Source: Piper betle (Eukaryota; Streptophyta; Magnoliopsida; Piperales; Piperaceae). From it: DNA of 64,000 nt. The notes under the pieces were generated by a model, which saw only the letters and a program-made list of their open reading frames with translations, made no database searches and was not told where the DNA came from. Within the stretch, counting starts at the first letter, position 1. Each line of letters begins with the position of its first letter. Shown here piece after piece: positions 36,961-48,065 of this stretch. The stretch covers positions 1 through 64,000 of the forward strand of contig JAURVB010012925.1 in assembly GCA_033002965.1 (NCBI GenBank). Direction: 5' to 3'. The translations under genes and the position numbers were made by a program.

Positions 36961-37097
36961 AGGGAGAAGAAAGAGAAAATCAGTGGTAAACTTGCAAACC
37001 TAGAAACCATATCAACCACATCAGGGGCGTCGGTGGTCTTGGGTTTCCTCTTGGGGAGGGAGTTGGCGCTGGCGGAGGCCATGGAGAGGGTGGTCAT

Positions 37098-37480
37098 GGT
37101 GGTGGTGGTAGTGGGGAGGAGGAAGAGGGGAGGTCAGTTGGGGCGAAATAGGGGGAGGAGGAGGGGCGAAGGGGATCAACACGGAGAGTGTGTGGGTAGG
37201 GGAGTTAGGGTTTGAGGGTTCCGCCCATTTCGGCCATTTCCCGCGCTGCCGAACAATCCATCCACACCCCCTGCATCCATAGTCCCACCACCGGTTTGAA
37301 TTTGAAAATCGGACGGCCCAAAAATAAAATGCACATTCTTCCCGTTACTCAAATCTCTTCTTCTCTCCGGTTCCTTTGGGTTGAAAAAAAGAAAAAATAA
37401 ATAAAATAAAAATAAGAATATTATTTCGTAAGCGTGTTTGAATTGAAAAAAAAAAATTTTTCTTGGATTTCTTTCCAAAT
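37098..37480 (-). promoter_or_regulatory. probable leader/promoter of the truncated ligase copy
   Basis: On the minus strand, sequence immediately upstream of the start is pyrimidine-rich (CTCCTCCTCCCC blocks) and ends ACCACCACCATGACC, like a plant 5' leader. No clear TATA box. The rest contains a GC-rich block near 37215-37320. Function is inferred from position and composition. Confidence 0.35.
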
Positions 37481-39748
37481 TTTACCAGAAAATCATTTGT
37501 CCAAAGGGGGTCATCTTAAAAAATATTTTTTCTCTTTCAACCCATTTTTTTCTCGTGTTGTTTTAAAAAAAATTTTATTTTAAAAATATTCTAAGTCGAC
37601 TCAACTCAATTTGACTTTATTAATTTATCAAATCAAACTCTACAGCTGACTTTGCAAGTCTATCTCACATTCTTTTGATATTTTTTCCTATTAAGGACTT
37701 AGACTGTATCGTTGCAAATTACATTGGTGTTTATACAGATGTAAACATTTACTTGGCTTGAGGAAGAACATTATAAAGTTTGTTAGCTTCTAAAGTGTGC
37801 AAATTATATCATACTTAAGTGCATGAAGACCTATCTTTTCATATAACATAGAAGAAAATAAAATTAATGCACGACCTTCAAACCACTATAAAAATTGTTT
37901 ATTATTTATTATTTCCATTTTCTTTTTACTCAATTAATAAAGAGTAGTTAATGAGCAAGTTTGTATTGTCAGTTTAATCATTTTCTTAAGAATTTTTAGT
38001 GTGCGTTAATTGACTGTACCATTCAACTTGGTCGCCAAATATTGTTCCTATTGCTCACAAGTAATAGGCAACCTTACATGCCTAGATGATTGCATGGGCC
38101 CAAACACTCCATAAGGAGTAGATAGATTAAGTAAATATACACAAAATAATAGTGAAGTTTACTAGATGCCTTTGGAGAGAGTATTCACACACACACACAT
38201 ATATATATATATATGTAAGGCAATTATTAGTGGTTTAAGGGATTCATTAGACCAATTCTTCCTTGATTGTAATACACTACCTTAATCGTGATATACTCTC
38301 CATTATTCTCTTTAATTTGACACAAATCTGATAAGGAAAAGGTGTACCCTAAAAAAGAATTTTTTAGACATTCATTCAGACAGACATGAATTTAAACGGG
38401 TAAAACCAACAATTCCCACATGTTAAGGCATCAGTCGCTCAAGTCAATAACAAACATGGAGTAAACACGATGTCCTTAAACATTTGCTAAACTCTCTCGT
38501 CGTTTGATTTGACGCTAATTTGTGCTTGTCTCTATTGTTGCAAGTGATTTGATCATGGTTAAGGATGTAAACTCGCAATCATTTCATGTTGGACTCGGGT
38601 TGGCTTGAACTCAAACTCTTTAATGTTACGTAAAAAATACTCAACTTAAAATAAATAACTTATTAAATTATGAACAGAGCTTAAATTAATGGAGTGCTGG
38701 CTCAGCTTAGCGTGAAACTTGAGTTCAATGTGTTTGAACTCGATATAATACTCAATTCATATAATATTTTTTGTATCAAGTTTTAATATGAGTAAATATC
38801 TCTTATACTCTCAACAATTACTTATAAAAAAACATTACTAGAATTTAATATGTTACTTAAATATTAACTAATTGGCTTATTTTATGGCAATAATACCTAA
38901 TGTTTACATTAAATTATTATTTTCTTAAAGTAAAATATATCAAATATAACTTATCACATTTACTTACACTAAATTATGAGTACACCGATCATACTCACAA
39001 TAACAAATTACTTATTTAATTAATTAGTAATAATTGAGACATGTAACAATTATAAACTACTTATTAATAAATAATTAGTACTATTTATTAGTTATTATTA
39101 AATATTAGGTACAAACAATTTTATCGGGGTATAATTAAGCTAAACTATTTTATCCCTTGACTCGACTCATAATCAAAGACAAACCAAATTTTAACAAATA
39201 AATGTTCAGATTGAGCTCGACTCAAAATATACAATTGAACAAGCTAGTGTAAAAACAAACTAAATATAAATAAAGTAATACTCAGACTCGACTCGGCTAG
39301 GTTTATTTACGCCCCTGAAAACAGGCATCTCCAATGAAATATGGTTGATGGGAGCCATGGTATATTTTTTATATATAAAATTTTTGAAATGATGGGAGGC
39401 ATGATTAGTGAACCGGATCCAGCAAATAATGTCGGGTTCACTCCCCTTCTTAACTTCGTCATGGCATTTTCCGACCTCTAGCAAGTCTCGCTGCCGGCGA
39501 CATTTTCGGAGTCAAGCTTCCCTATCGGTTCTCATTGAATTGACTTTGCTTGATTCAGTGCAAATTCTGATACAACCCTAAGCTTACTTTGACATGCATA
39601 TTCACGTAGAAATAACATTTTCCCCTGATTAAAGACCCGAAGCATGCCCTTATAACCATCACAACAAGCAAGTTCGAAGCTGCCCAATAATCGAAGAGAA
39701 TAGGATGTGGATGCCCTTTCTCGTAGCTTGTCAGGTTTCTTGCCCAGC
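37481..39748. other. intergenic between ligase copy and CHY/RING gene
   Basis: No coding exon. A (CA)n(TA)n microsatellite lies at about 38188-38214. About 38565-39316 is MITE-like: it opens AAGGATGTAAACTCG, closes TTTATTTACGCCCCTG, and has ACTCGAAC-type repeats like the other hAT-like elements, but no target duplication was matched. The 3' UTR of the CHY/RING gene should occupy the right end. Confidence 0.4.
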
Positions 39749-41477
39749 TTAAGTGGACGAGCACGAAGAAACGCTGCCTCTTGTCTTTCGAGTGTTGTAA
39801 GAGTTGCAGCTCAAACATTTATGAGCAATAATATGAAACTTCACTTCTGAATTGGCTCCACAGTCATTACAAAGAATGGATACCATCGTCTTTTGGTAAA
39901 TTGATGGCATAGGTGTTGCTGCAACCTACATAGAACATCTCACTTATAACTATCAAAAAGTTCATGACAAGAAACAAGGCATTGCCTAGAAAAAAAATGA
40001 AAAGGAGAATGCAAAAACAATCGAGATGATACCTCTTGATCCAGCTTCTCCCACCATCTGGACATGTCACAGACCGACTTTGAACAGACTGGGCAGTTGA
40101 ATCTGAAAAATATGTAATTAACGTCAGATCAACCGTTATCAAAGTCAAGCAAAAGACACATAAAATTATGTGTCCAGATTACTATAATTTTTTTGTGCTT
40201 ACTGATAATGCAGCAGCATCTCCTTCAAACATTCGTAATGCAGAGTATGACCACAACCTACTACGCTTACATCTTTGGTCGAATCAAACAGATACTGAGG
40301 AGTATGAAAAACAAAGTGATTACTCAGACTTGCTAAGCAATAGGGAAATAGATAAGTGCAATGGACTTACCTCAAAACAAACAGGACAATTGTGATGCAT
40401 TGCTCTTTCCACACAACGATGGGAATCGTTCATTTCTTTTGAATAACAGCAACCTAAGCCAGAACCAGTAAATTGATGCTTTAGGATAAAGTTATTTAAC
40501 AAATGCTCCTGCAGGCTTTTTCACCGAGCTCGAAAACACAACTGCTTACCACATTTTTTACAGTGAAAGAAATTTTCTGAACCACCAGTTCTGCAATGTC
40601 AGGTAGCAGACATGAATTAGCCATTGACAACTTTGGAAAGAGGACATACACGAATAGAAAGATAGTTCTCACCTGCATAACCCGCATCCATCACAGTGAT
40701 ACTGTTTTTTCGAGATCTGATACAGCACGATGTGAAGAACACAAATAAGTCAAGGTAACACAAATTATACAAAGCTTCGTCAATTAGAGACTTGCTTACA
40801 TCGTCGTCGAAGAACTTGCATGTTGAGCAAAAATATCTTCCCATACAAACTCCGCAGTTTATGCAATATTGCTGAACCTGAAATGAATGAAAAGAAAAAG
40901 TTGGGAACAGAGCAATCAAGTTAGACAGCTAAAGTAGTTAGAAGACAAGTTTCAAGAACTCACTTGCTGTTCGGTGCCACATAGGGAACAAATGACCTGG
41001 AAAACAGAGACAGATTCGAGAGCTGTAACTTGATCCGCCATTAGGTTGCGAAGTAACTTGAATAGAATCAAATATATAGATTTGAAAGAGGAATATAAAT
41101 ATATGTACCGATTCGATATCAGTGCGAGAAATCTCATGCCTATCATGCGGTTGGACTCCCATGGAATTCTGCATTTGTCACAATTAAAAGTTTATGGAAG
41201 AAGTACTGTATTGGGTCATCTTCAAATCACAAATTGAAGGTGAATCAGACAAGGTTAATTGTTTCAGATCTTGTACCATGGCTTCGTTGTGGCAGTGCCT
41301 GCAATCAAAGATCTCATTGCAGCAGGGGGCTCTGATCCTACACCTTCTTCGATAGTGCGAGCACCTGAGAAACGAAGCCCACAATCATCATTGCAATCTC
41401 AATCCGAACAAAAACAACTTCACGAACAACGAATTAAGGAAAGCTGCATACCCAAATTTCCCCAAACCGGTTTCCAT
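39749..41477 (-). CDS. CHY zinc-finger and RING-H2 E3 ubiquitin ligase (RCHY1/MIEL1-like), 11 exons, 263 aa
   Basis: Exons, minus strand: 41452-41477, 41277-41364, 41109-41168, 40964-40996, 40800-40877, 40673-40716, 40550-40590, 40371-40453, 40203-40294, 40033-40102, 39749-39925. All introns are GT-AG, and the sum is 792 nt with one open frame. The order is CHY finger ([42 protein letters not shown]), CTCHY region ([27 protein letters not shown]), RING-H2 ([22 protein letters not shown]) and C-terminal zinc ribbon ([23 protein letters not shown]). All paired Cys/His are present. The family ubiquitinates transcription factors (MYB30 for Arabidopsis MIEL1; p53 for mammalian Pirh2); the partner here is unknown. 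The start gives [13 protein letters not shown], matching family N-termini. An out-of-frame ATG lies 11 nt upstream (41488). The gene appears intact. Confidence 0.93.
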
Positions 41478-42865
41478 CGGGCCTCCATTCCCGCTCGTAC
41501 CTCCTTCCATCAGCTCTCAGTAAAGGGAGACCTACAACCAAACCATGTCCGTTGAGATTTAATAACATAAAATATGGCCAAGCCACATGAACCACACCCA
41601 TTTTAAGATGGTCGTTGAATTAAGATGAGCTTCTTTACATCAAAAGCGTGGGTACGATAAGAAAGCTATCACATGAATTATCTTCTTTCGATAATGAAAG
41701 TATCACTTCACCATCCCACTTGGGAGGAGTAATGGTTGCATCACCAACACTAGAGGCATAATAATTAACTAACTACTCACCCAGAAACTAATATCTTGAA
41801 GCAACCTCTAACGCTCTTCGGTGTTCCAACCAACGATTAGAAATGCACAGTGCACTGCGGCTTATCTCCAATCCAAAACCAGGGCGGCCTTTTAAAGACC
41901 GGAAAAGCTGCCCCAGCATGGGAGCCATTTTCGACCATGTGACGGCACACAGAGACACAAGCAATGGCAGGGGTGGTGTGGCAGGGTCAAGCCAAACAGC
42001 TGGTTTGGAAGCATCGCACCGTGTGGCCACTGCTGGGAAAGCGAAAAATGGTGTTTCCTAGTAATACATATGGGCTGGGTTATTCATTCACTGTCATAAT
42101 CTACTCGATCCGGTCACCAAAGATCGACACAATACAGATGTCGGCGAGGCAATGGAACGGAGCCTCTCGGAGGATAAATGCTGACTAAGAAGTGGGGTTT
42201 GCTGCATCGGTTCCTCGTCACCCCTGGCCTGTCTTTGGGTAGGCGTGATTCTTTTTACCGCCGCTCGGTTTTGTAGTATTCGGATGCGTCCTTTTGGAAG
42301 GGCTCGGGCACGGTGCAGGTTAAATGGTTGGCTGTGCTTCCTTGTGACTTGGTCAGCCCGAGGCGCTTGCGAGTGGGGTGGGTTAGTCGTAGCCTTGGCC
42401 GTTAGCCGCCTCTGACTAGCCGATGCGGATTGGATGGGTTGGAGGAATCTGGGTCGACAACGTGGTACGCCCGACACGCGACTTGAGTCTTTGCCTTGTG
42501 AAGTTTGCTGAATAGCGACTTGAAATTTTGATCTTATTCGTTCTTGGTTTTATAACGTGTTGAAGGACCGTAATTATGTCGTGACGCAATTGGGTAATAC
42601 GTTGTTCAAAAAAAGCCTTAAATCTTTACGGTGAGCTTCTCTTTTAGGACGCAGTACTGCGATCAGGACGAGTTTTTTAATAGAAAATTTGTGATATTTG
42701 TTAAGCTAATTTATGATTAAAAAGTAATATATTAAGGTATTTATGATTGCATGGCGAGTTATTTGTTTTTCACTGTGTAATGGCACTTTTTTAAATGGTT
42801 GTATCTGTCCCTCGAAGATGAGTTTGTACAGAGAATTTTAAAAATACATTTTTCTTAAATTGAAA
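41478..42865. other. upstream region of CHY/RING gene, no confirmed gene
   Basis: The first few hundred bases should hold the promoter of the minus-strand gene. About 42150-42480 is GC-richer with open frames on the minus strand (127 residues, R/S/P-rich), which I do not recognise. It has no splice or family support. Confidence 0.35.
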
Positions 42866-43352
42866 TATATTTTTAAAATAATTTTTTGATTTAGAAGATC
42901 AAATAGGAATTTAGTAATTGTATTATTATAACAAAAATTTCTGTCCTAACAGTAAAATATTTTTTGAGTTTCTTTCCATGTTCCTAAAGTAAAACATACT
43001 AATTCTTCTTTTTGGCTTTTTAATATTCTTCCCTATCTTATGTTAGAGACATCTGTTTCCACAATTTTATATGCCTCAAGGTTTGCAGTATTTAAACGAG
43101 ATAAAATTTTAAGATTCTTTCATAGCCTATTGTTTTAATATTTGCAAACTCTGAGACATAAAATTGTCAGACCAGATGCCTCTATCATAGGACATGACAT
43201 AATATTAAAACAACAATTACAAACTAACGAAAACAAATAGTATGTTTTACTTCAGGAATATGGAATGATACGCAGAAAATTTTAGCTGTAGCAAATACAA
43301 TTACTAAATTTTAATCAAATCCTCTAAAAGAAAATTTTCTTTTAAAAATAGA
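42866..43352. mobile_element. fold-back (long inverted repeat) element, ~487 bp
   Basis: The two halves are reverse complements over most of their length: ATTTAGTAATTGTATTATTA (left) pairs with the reverse of AATACAATTACTAAATTT (43293-43310); AAAGTAAAACATACTA pairs with TAGTATGTTTTACTTC (43239); ATTTTATATGCCTCA pairs with the reverse of GAGACATAAAATTG. The centre is near 43110. No ORF; no target duplication was confirmed. Confidence 0.65.
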
Positions 43353-43550
43353 TTACATTGGAGCCAAAGAAGTGTTACAAAAGGATGTAAAAATCTTCCC
43401 ATCTAAACAAATATTTGTTAGATGGCACCTGCATATAGGGTACTACAAGTAGTAAAGTTGCCACATTTCTCCAATTTTGGCTCCCATACATACTGATACA
43501 AATCAAAACAAGAGAAATAAGGCATCAGTTGTGCGTCTTTGTGTATTACC
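43353..43550. other. short unassigned spacer
   Basis: No feature seen. Confidence 0.3.
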
Positions 43551-46500
43551 CGACTGTCACAGCTCCGCCATCAGTCGCGCCTCATTGTTGTTGCCTTGTC
43601 GTCGACCATCCCTTGTCGTCGCCAACCTTCGTTCGACCTAAGGCACCGTTTAGAGACAAGAAAGTTAGCTCCTTTTCTCGCCTGACAGGGAGTTATTGTA
43701 CTCCTCTTGGGCTTGGCTGCCACTGACAACCACTTGTTGCCATTGGGCATACATCCCCTAACCTAGGTCACCTCCTCCTTCACTTGTTGCACTCATGCAA
43801 CAAAACAAGCATCAAGCTCTTCTCGACGTTCTTCTCCTCCTAAACAAAACACCACTACCGGCGGGAGTTTTCTCCTTGTTAGGTTGTCAAAAATTGGTGT
43901 TGTCGGCACTTTGCTGAGTCACACCAACCTCCTCCCCTTGCAATGTTTGCCGGGACCACCTTTCCCTTCTCCCTTGTTGGTTCACTTGCTGGCAGCAAAG
44001 CACTCCGCTAGCCATTCGTGGCTTGTTGCCGAACGGCAACTGCAGTCCCTTCCTAGCCGTTGTGTGCACCTTCTAGGGTTTGGTTTGAACCCCAATACCC
44101 TATCGAACCATAGTTGACTTGTCGGTTGTTGCTACTGTCATTGCCACCGTAGATGACGCTAGGTATACCTAATTTAAAATTAATTATGTTATTTATAATT
44201 AATTAGCATGGTGTGTTAAAAATAGAATTGCGCTTAATAGGGACAATGAAATTGCCTAATAGTGTGCAAATTAATTTACATGACCGTAATGCATTTTAAC
44301 GATTTACAAGTGATAGTGAATTGATCATATGAATTGAATAAGAAATTGGCATAATATGTGAATATAATATGCGTATTGACAAATATATGCCTTGTTAGTG
44401 TCATATTCTGATATTGATGGATGCCCTAATTAGGGATCTTGTCATTATTTGGATTGAGTGTTTCACATGATTTGATGATGAGTATGTGTTAGACTATTTT
44501 CAATAACATGCTAGTATACACGGTTGAAACAAGTAATATAATGATAAATTAGAGTATCGTTCCCACAGAGAGATGAATTTCCTTAAATTAATTAAAGAAA
44601 ATAAAATGAAGAATAAAGCAAAAATAATTGACTTTAAGAAATCTAAGTAATAACTTTAAATTAAAAAAGAATTATAATAATAAAACTCGTTCTAGAGTCG
44701 AATTTTCCTTAACATCAATTTAATCTTCATCAAATCTTAATCTTATCTTTTACTCCCTCGGATTGTCGATCTAGGATAATTATATGACATGGTGGCTCCC
44801 GCTCCTTCATGCTTCTATTATTTTGCCTCAATTTCTACCTCTCGGTGATAATTGATTAATCGACAAAATAATGCATTAAGAATTGCCTTGCAATCGCATA
44901 CGGTGTTGTGTATCTTCCGACCACAACGACAAACAAGTCAAAAGACTCGTCGTATGATGAATTATCAATGACTAATTTAATTAATTTCTCCCGAAATCTA
45001 ATTAAACCTCATGATCTAAGAAATAGGTGATCAATCTACTCTTAGCATTAAGAACATGACAATTTAAACAATCCGATTGAATAAAAGAATAAGAGGTTGA
45101 AATAAATTCAATTAAATCATATTAAGTTCCATTCTTCTCTAGAACGAAATAAAAGACTACTCCATAATAAAAAAATAGAAAATAATATAAAAAATAAACT
45201 AGTTTTTATTATGAAAAGAAAAGGATTACAAAAACTAGAACTACTTCTATTACTAAACTCCTAAACCAAGAGTTGAGATATGATCAACAACAAATGACCA
45301 CCCCTTTATATAGAAGTGGAGATACAAGAATTCGAAGAGGGTGTTCACAAATGGACGTAGTCTAATTAATTATAATATCCCTTCAAGTTTCCAACTGTTC
45401 GACTCCATTGAACACCATGAATTGTAGCCATTGGGTGGAGCCAAATGTCATGACCAATCAATTCCAAAGCTTAATTTATTCATCTTTTTCTGCATTAAAA
45501 CATCAAAATTAAGCATATATAATAAAATATTAATTAACTAAAAAATAAAGTAAAATATTACTTAATTAATAATGTTTATACTCAAGAAGTACAAAATCAT
45601 ATTAAAAATATGGGTAAATATTATATATTTTAAATACTTAACAGTATGTAGTATACATGCATTGTACTGGGTGTTAGCATTTAATAGTGCAGTGTAGGCA
45701 CGAGTAGAAGCTCACTGCCTAGGCATGTGGCCTCTCGCTTGGAGCTTCTACTAGGTCTGTTTAGGACTCATTCCCTGATTTTTATGATCTCCTCTAACAA
45801 GTTTTGATTTGACTGATACATGATATGGTGAGTGGTATATTTATTGGATTCCACTTAACACTGGCTATTTAGCTGAATGAATTCCGGATTAAAAAACTTT
45901 GAAGATGAGATCTCTCAGTTTGTTTTGAAAATTAGCTTCATATGAAGTTGCTTTTGGGCCTACTATTTAATTCCCTACCTAGTTGTAGTATGAATTTTAT
46001 GATTTTTTAGTGAGATGTGAGATAGGAAAATAGAGTCGCACAAGCTGTGAGAGGGTTCATGTGTGAGTCAATGCGGGCTTTGGATTGCATGAGTAGGTCG
46101 TTCTATTCACGATAGATCCTGACAACACCACATTTTGAACTTCCTCAAACCCAGAGAAGTGCAGAGGTTTACGGATACTATAATGCAGCGTATGTCTAGA
46201 CGTGTGGATTCAAAGGGTACTAAAGGTGACTGGACTACCTGAGAGTACTTGGTCTCTGTGCTCAGGGTCGTTTGATATATATAGGATGTAGAGAGCTTTA
46301 GTATATTTGTTTTTCCGAACTTGATATAGTTCAGAAAATGCCAAGAGAGGCATCAGACCAGTGAGAATAGGACGCTATTGAAGTTATAGTTTGATGGCTC
46401 CTTAGTAGTTGCCCTTATAAGCATTATGGTGAAAGCTATAAACGTTTTATCTTAACTGAAGAGCATCCCATGCATACATTGTGTGCTTGTTGTTCCATCT

Positions 46501-46625
46501 GAAGACATCGAGAGCAGATACTTTCCGCTAGGGTTGTATTGATTGAATTAATTAAGTTAAGAATGGTTCGATCTCTGCTAATAATCCAAATCAGTTTTAG
46601 AGTGAACCGGATTTGGAGTGTTACA
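43551..46625 (+). mobile_element. old family A LTR copy, interrupted
   Basis: A decayed GC block (about 43555-44150), an AT block (44165-44480 and 45650-45700), the GAAGCTC/GCCTAGGCATG block near 45705-45725 and an end reading ACCGGATTTGGAGTGTTACA at 46625 follow the family A order. It carries the nested LTR at 44487-45643. The left end is not exactly placed. Confidence 0.6.
44487..45643 (-). mobile_element. solo LTR (1157 bp, TSD GTATG), Athila-related
   Basis: The plus strand reads TGTTAGAC at 44487 and ends ACTTAACA at 45643, with GTATG at 44482-44486 and 45644-45648. The first 100 bp resemble the terminal part of the Athila LTR at 13922 (ACAAGTAATATAATGATAAA, AGTATCGTTCCCACAGAG). The strand follows that similarity. 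No coding region. Confidence 0.85.
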
Positions 46626-47234
46626 AAAATGCAAAGGAGAGTCAGACCAAACAAGTGAAGGAGAGAGAAGAGGAGAAGAAGGGAGACCTTATAGAAAAAG
46701 GGAAAAACTGTCAATGTTAGGGTGTTGGCCTCTGAACTACAGAACCATGAAAGCATGGTTCGCTGGCATCACATGAAAGGCGTGGTGAAACAGGGCATGG
46801 ACTGGGGACAAGGGTGGTGGCCCAACACATTTGCGCCAGCCCAAAACCATAATTCACATAGTTTCCTATGCAAGGGCTGCAGGAGGTCACTGTTGCGTTT
46901 GAAGCTGCACGTGTGCACTTAGGGTTGTCACCCTAAGGTGACTGAGACGACTTCAAAAACTGTGCTGCGGATTCTGTAGGGACTCGGACTGATTGAAAGG
47001 ACTTCAAAATACATGACAAGACAAATAGACTCACAAGGGACTTAGTCCTAATGTGAATCTAGACTTGACTCCACCAAACCAGAAATGAAAAGGTTAGACG
47101 AGTAGCATCCAAACAGGTGTACAGAGCACTGAAAGAGGCCAAGACTAGACAAAAATACACCATACCATACTGAACTACAACAAAAAACACAGGGGCATCA
47201 AGGGTTTGGGGGTGAGGAATCCATTGAAAAAAAA
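46626..47234. other. unassigned spacer between family A copies
   Basis: No recognised exon or TE end. The sequence GGGTTGTCACCCTAAGGTGAC near 46922 is locally palindromic. Short ORFs have no family support. Confidence 0.3.
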
Positions 47235-47445
47235 AATGCATACTTTCATATATTCTGATAACTCATTTTTCAATATCTTTTCAACGTTATCATCATATAT
47301 TCAGGTACACTTGATCCTCATCGCTCATAACTCATAGCTGGCCTTGACTCTACACGCAGTTCATAAAACTGACTCGAGTCAAACCGACGGTTGAATAGAT
47401 TGGTTCGCTGTAGTAAAACTCTGACTCGAGTTATGGTTTTTACAC
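47235..47445 (-). mobile_element. family A LTR end fragment
   Basis: It matches the terminal ~210 bp of family A (CATATATTCTGATAACTCA, GTTATCATCATATATTCAGG) and ends GAGTTATGGTTTTTACA at 47445. It directly abuts the truncated copy T. Confidence 0.7.
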
Positions 47446-48065
47446 TACTACGTGAATGACATGATAACTAGTTTACCAAACAAAATAAGTATGATAAAGT
47501 CAATAAAAATTTCAAAAATAGAATGGACAAAATTTTCCTTAAAAGTGCAATTAAGATCCACCCTGTCAAATCAACATGTATAAATATATATATAAATATT
47601 ATGCATTGATATTCACATAAAATTCTAATCTGTTGCATAATTCATTTTAACTCTTGGGTCTCGATCCATCTGTGCATTCTAATTACTTTTCACATCATAT
47701 TAATTCAATTGTCATACCTTACATCACATCATTATTAATATAATGACAACATAAACAAAACATTAACATTCTATCCTCTGACATGTGTGTGTGCAAGAGA
47801 CGTCACTCCTCCTCCATCCTTGTTGGCTCATCCTACTCATGATTTCACTTACATATATTATAAAAATAGGTCAGTAATGAGTGTTACTGGTCCAAAAATA
47901 TAACTAATATCAAACTGACTACGAGAGCAAACTCTCATATGAAAGAAAACAGTTTCGTGAAATCTATGAAGGGCATCTACTGAATTGAAATCATCTTAAA
48001 TTTATCTGCTCTACCGATGCCTCGGCATATTCTCATTTCACTTTCTGGTCCCTCGAGACTACTGT

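Larger units (their letters stand above)
28570..37097 (-). pseudogene. LIG1-like: 5'-truncated DNA ligase I copy lacking the catalytic lysine, frameshifted in exon 10
   Basis: Twelve exon remnants, minus strand: 37000-37097, 36699-36786, 36058-36190, 35235-35325, 33239-33340, 33078-33139, 32556-32627, 32394-32467, 32256-32312, 28919-28980, 28714-28809, 28570-28626. All have GT/AG borders, and the first nine join in one open frame (259 codons). Recognised ATP-dependent ligase blocks are FVLDCEVVAF, CIFAFDGLYLNG (motif III), [17 protein letters not shown] (motif IV), [10 protein letters not shown] (motif V), PDVWFEP and GISLRF...VREDK in the OB domain, ending VADMYRQQK. The DNA-binding domain and the nucleotidyl-lysine motif (KxDG) are absent. 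Exon 1 supplies a novel start (MTTLSMASASANSLPKRKPK) fused to PDVVDMVSRF. Exon 10 has a net 1-nt loss giving a stop at 28960-28962 after VWRFKW. Full ligase I seals Okazaki nicks in the nucleus; this product could not adenylate itself. Confidence 0.85.

Noticed and set aside
42094..42477. 127-residue minus-strand ORF upstream of the CHY/RING gene
   Set aside because: No recognised motif, no splice context and R/S/P-rich composition. Left as unassigned sequence.
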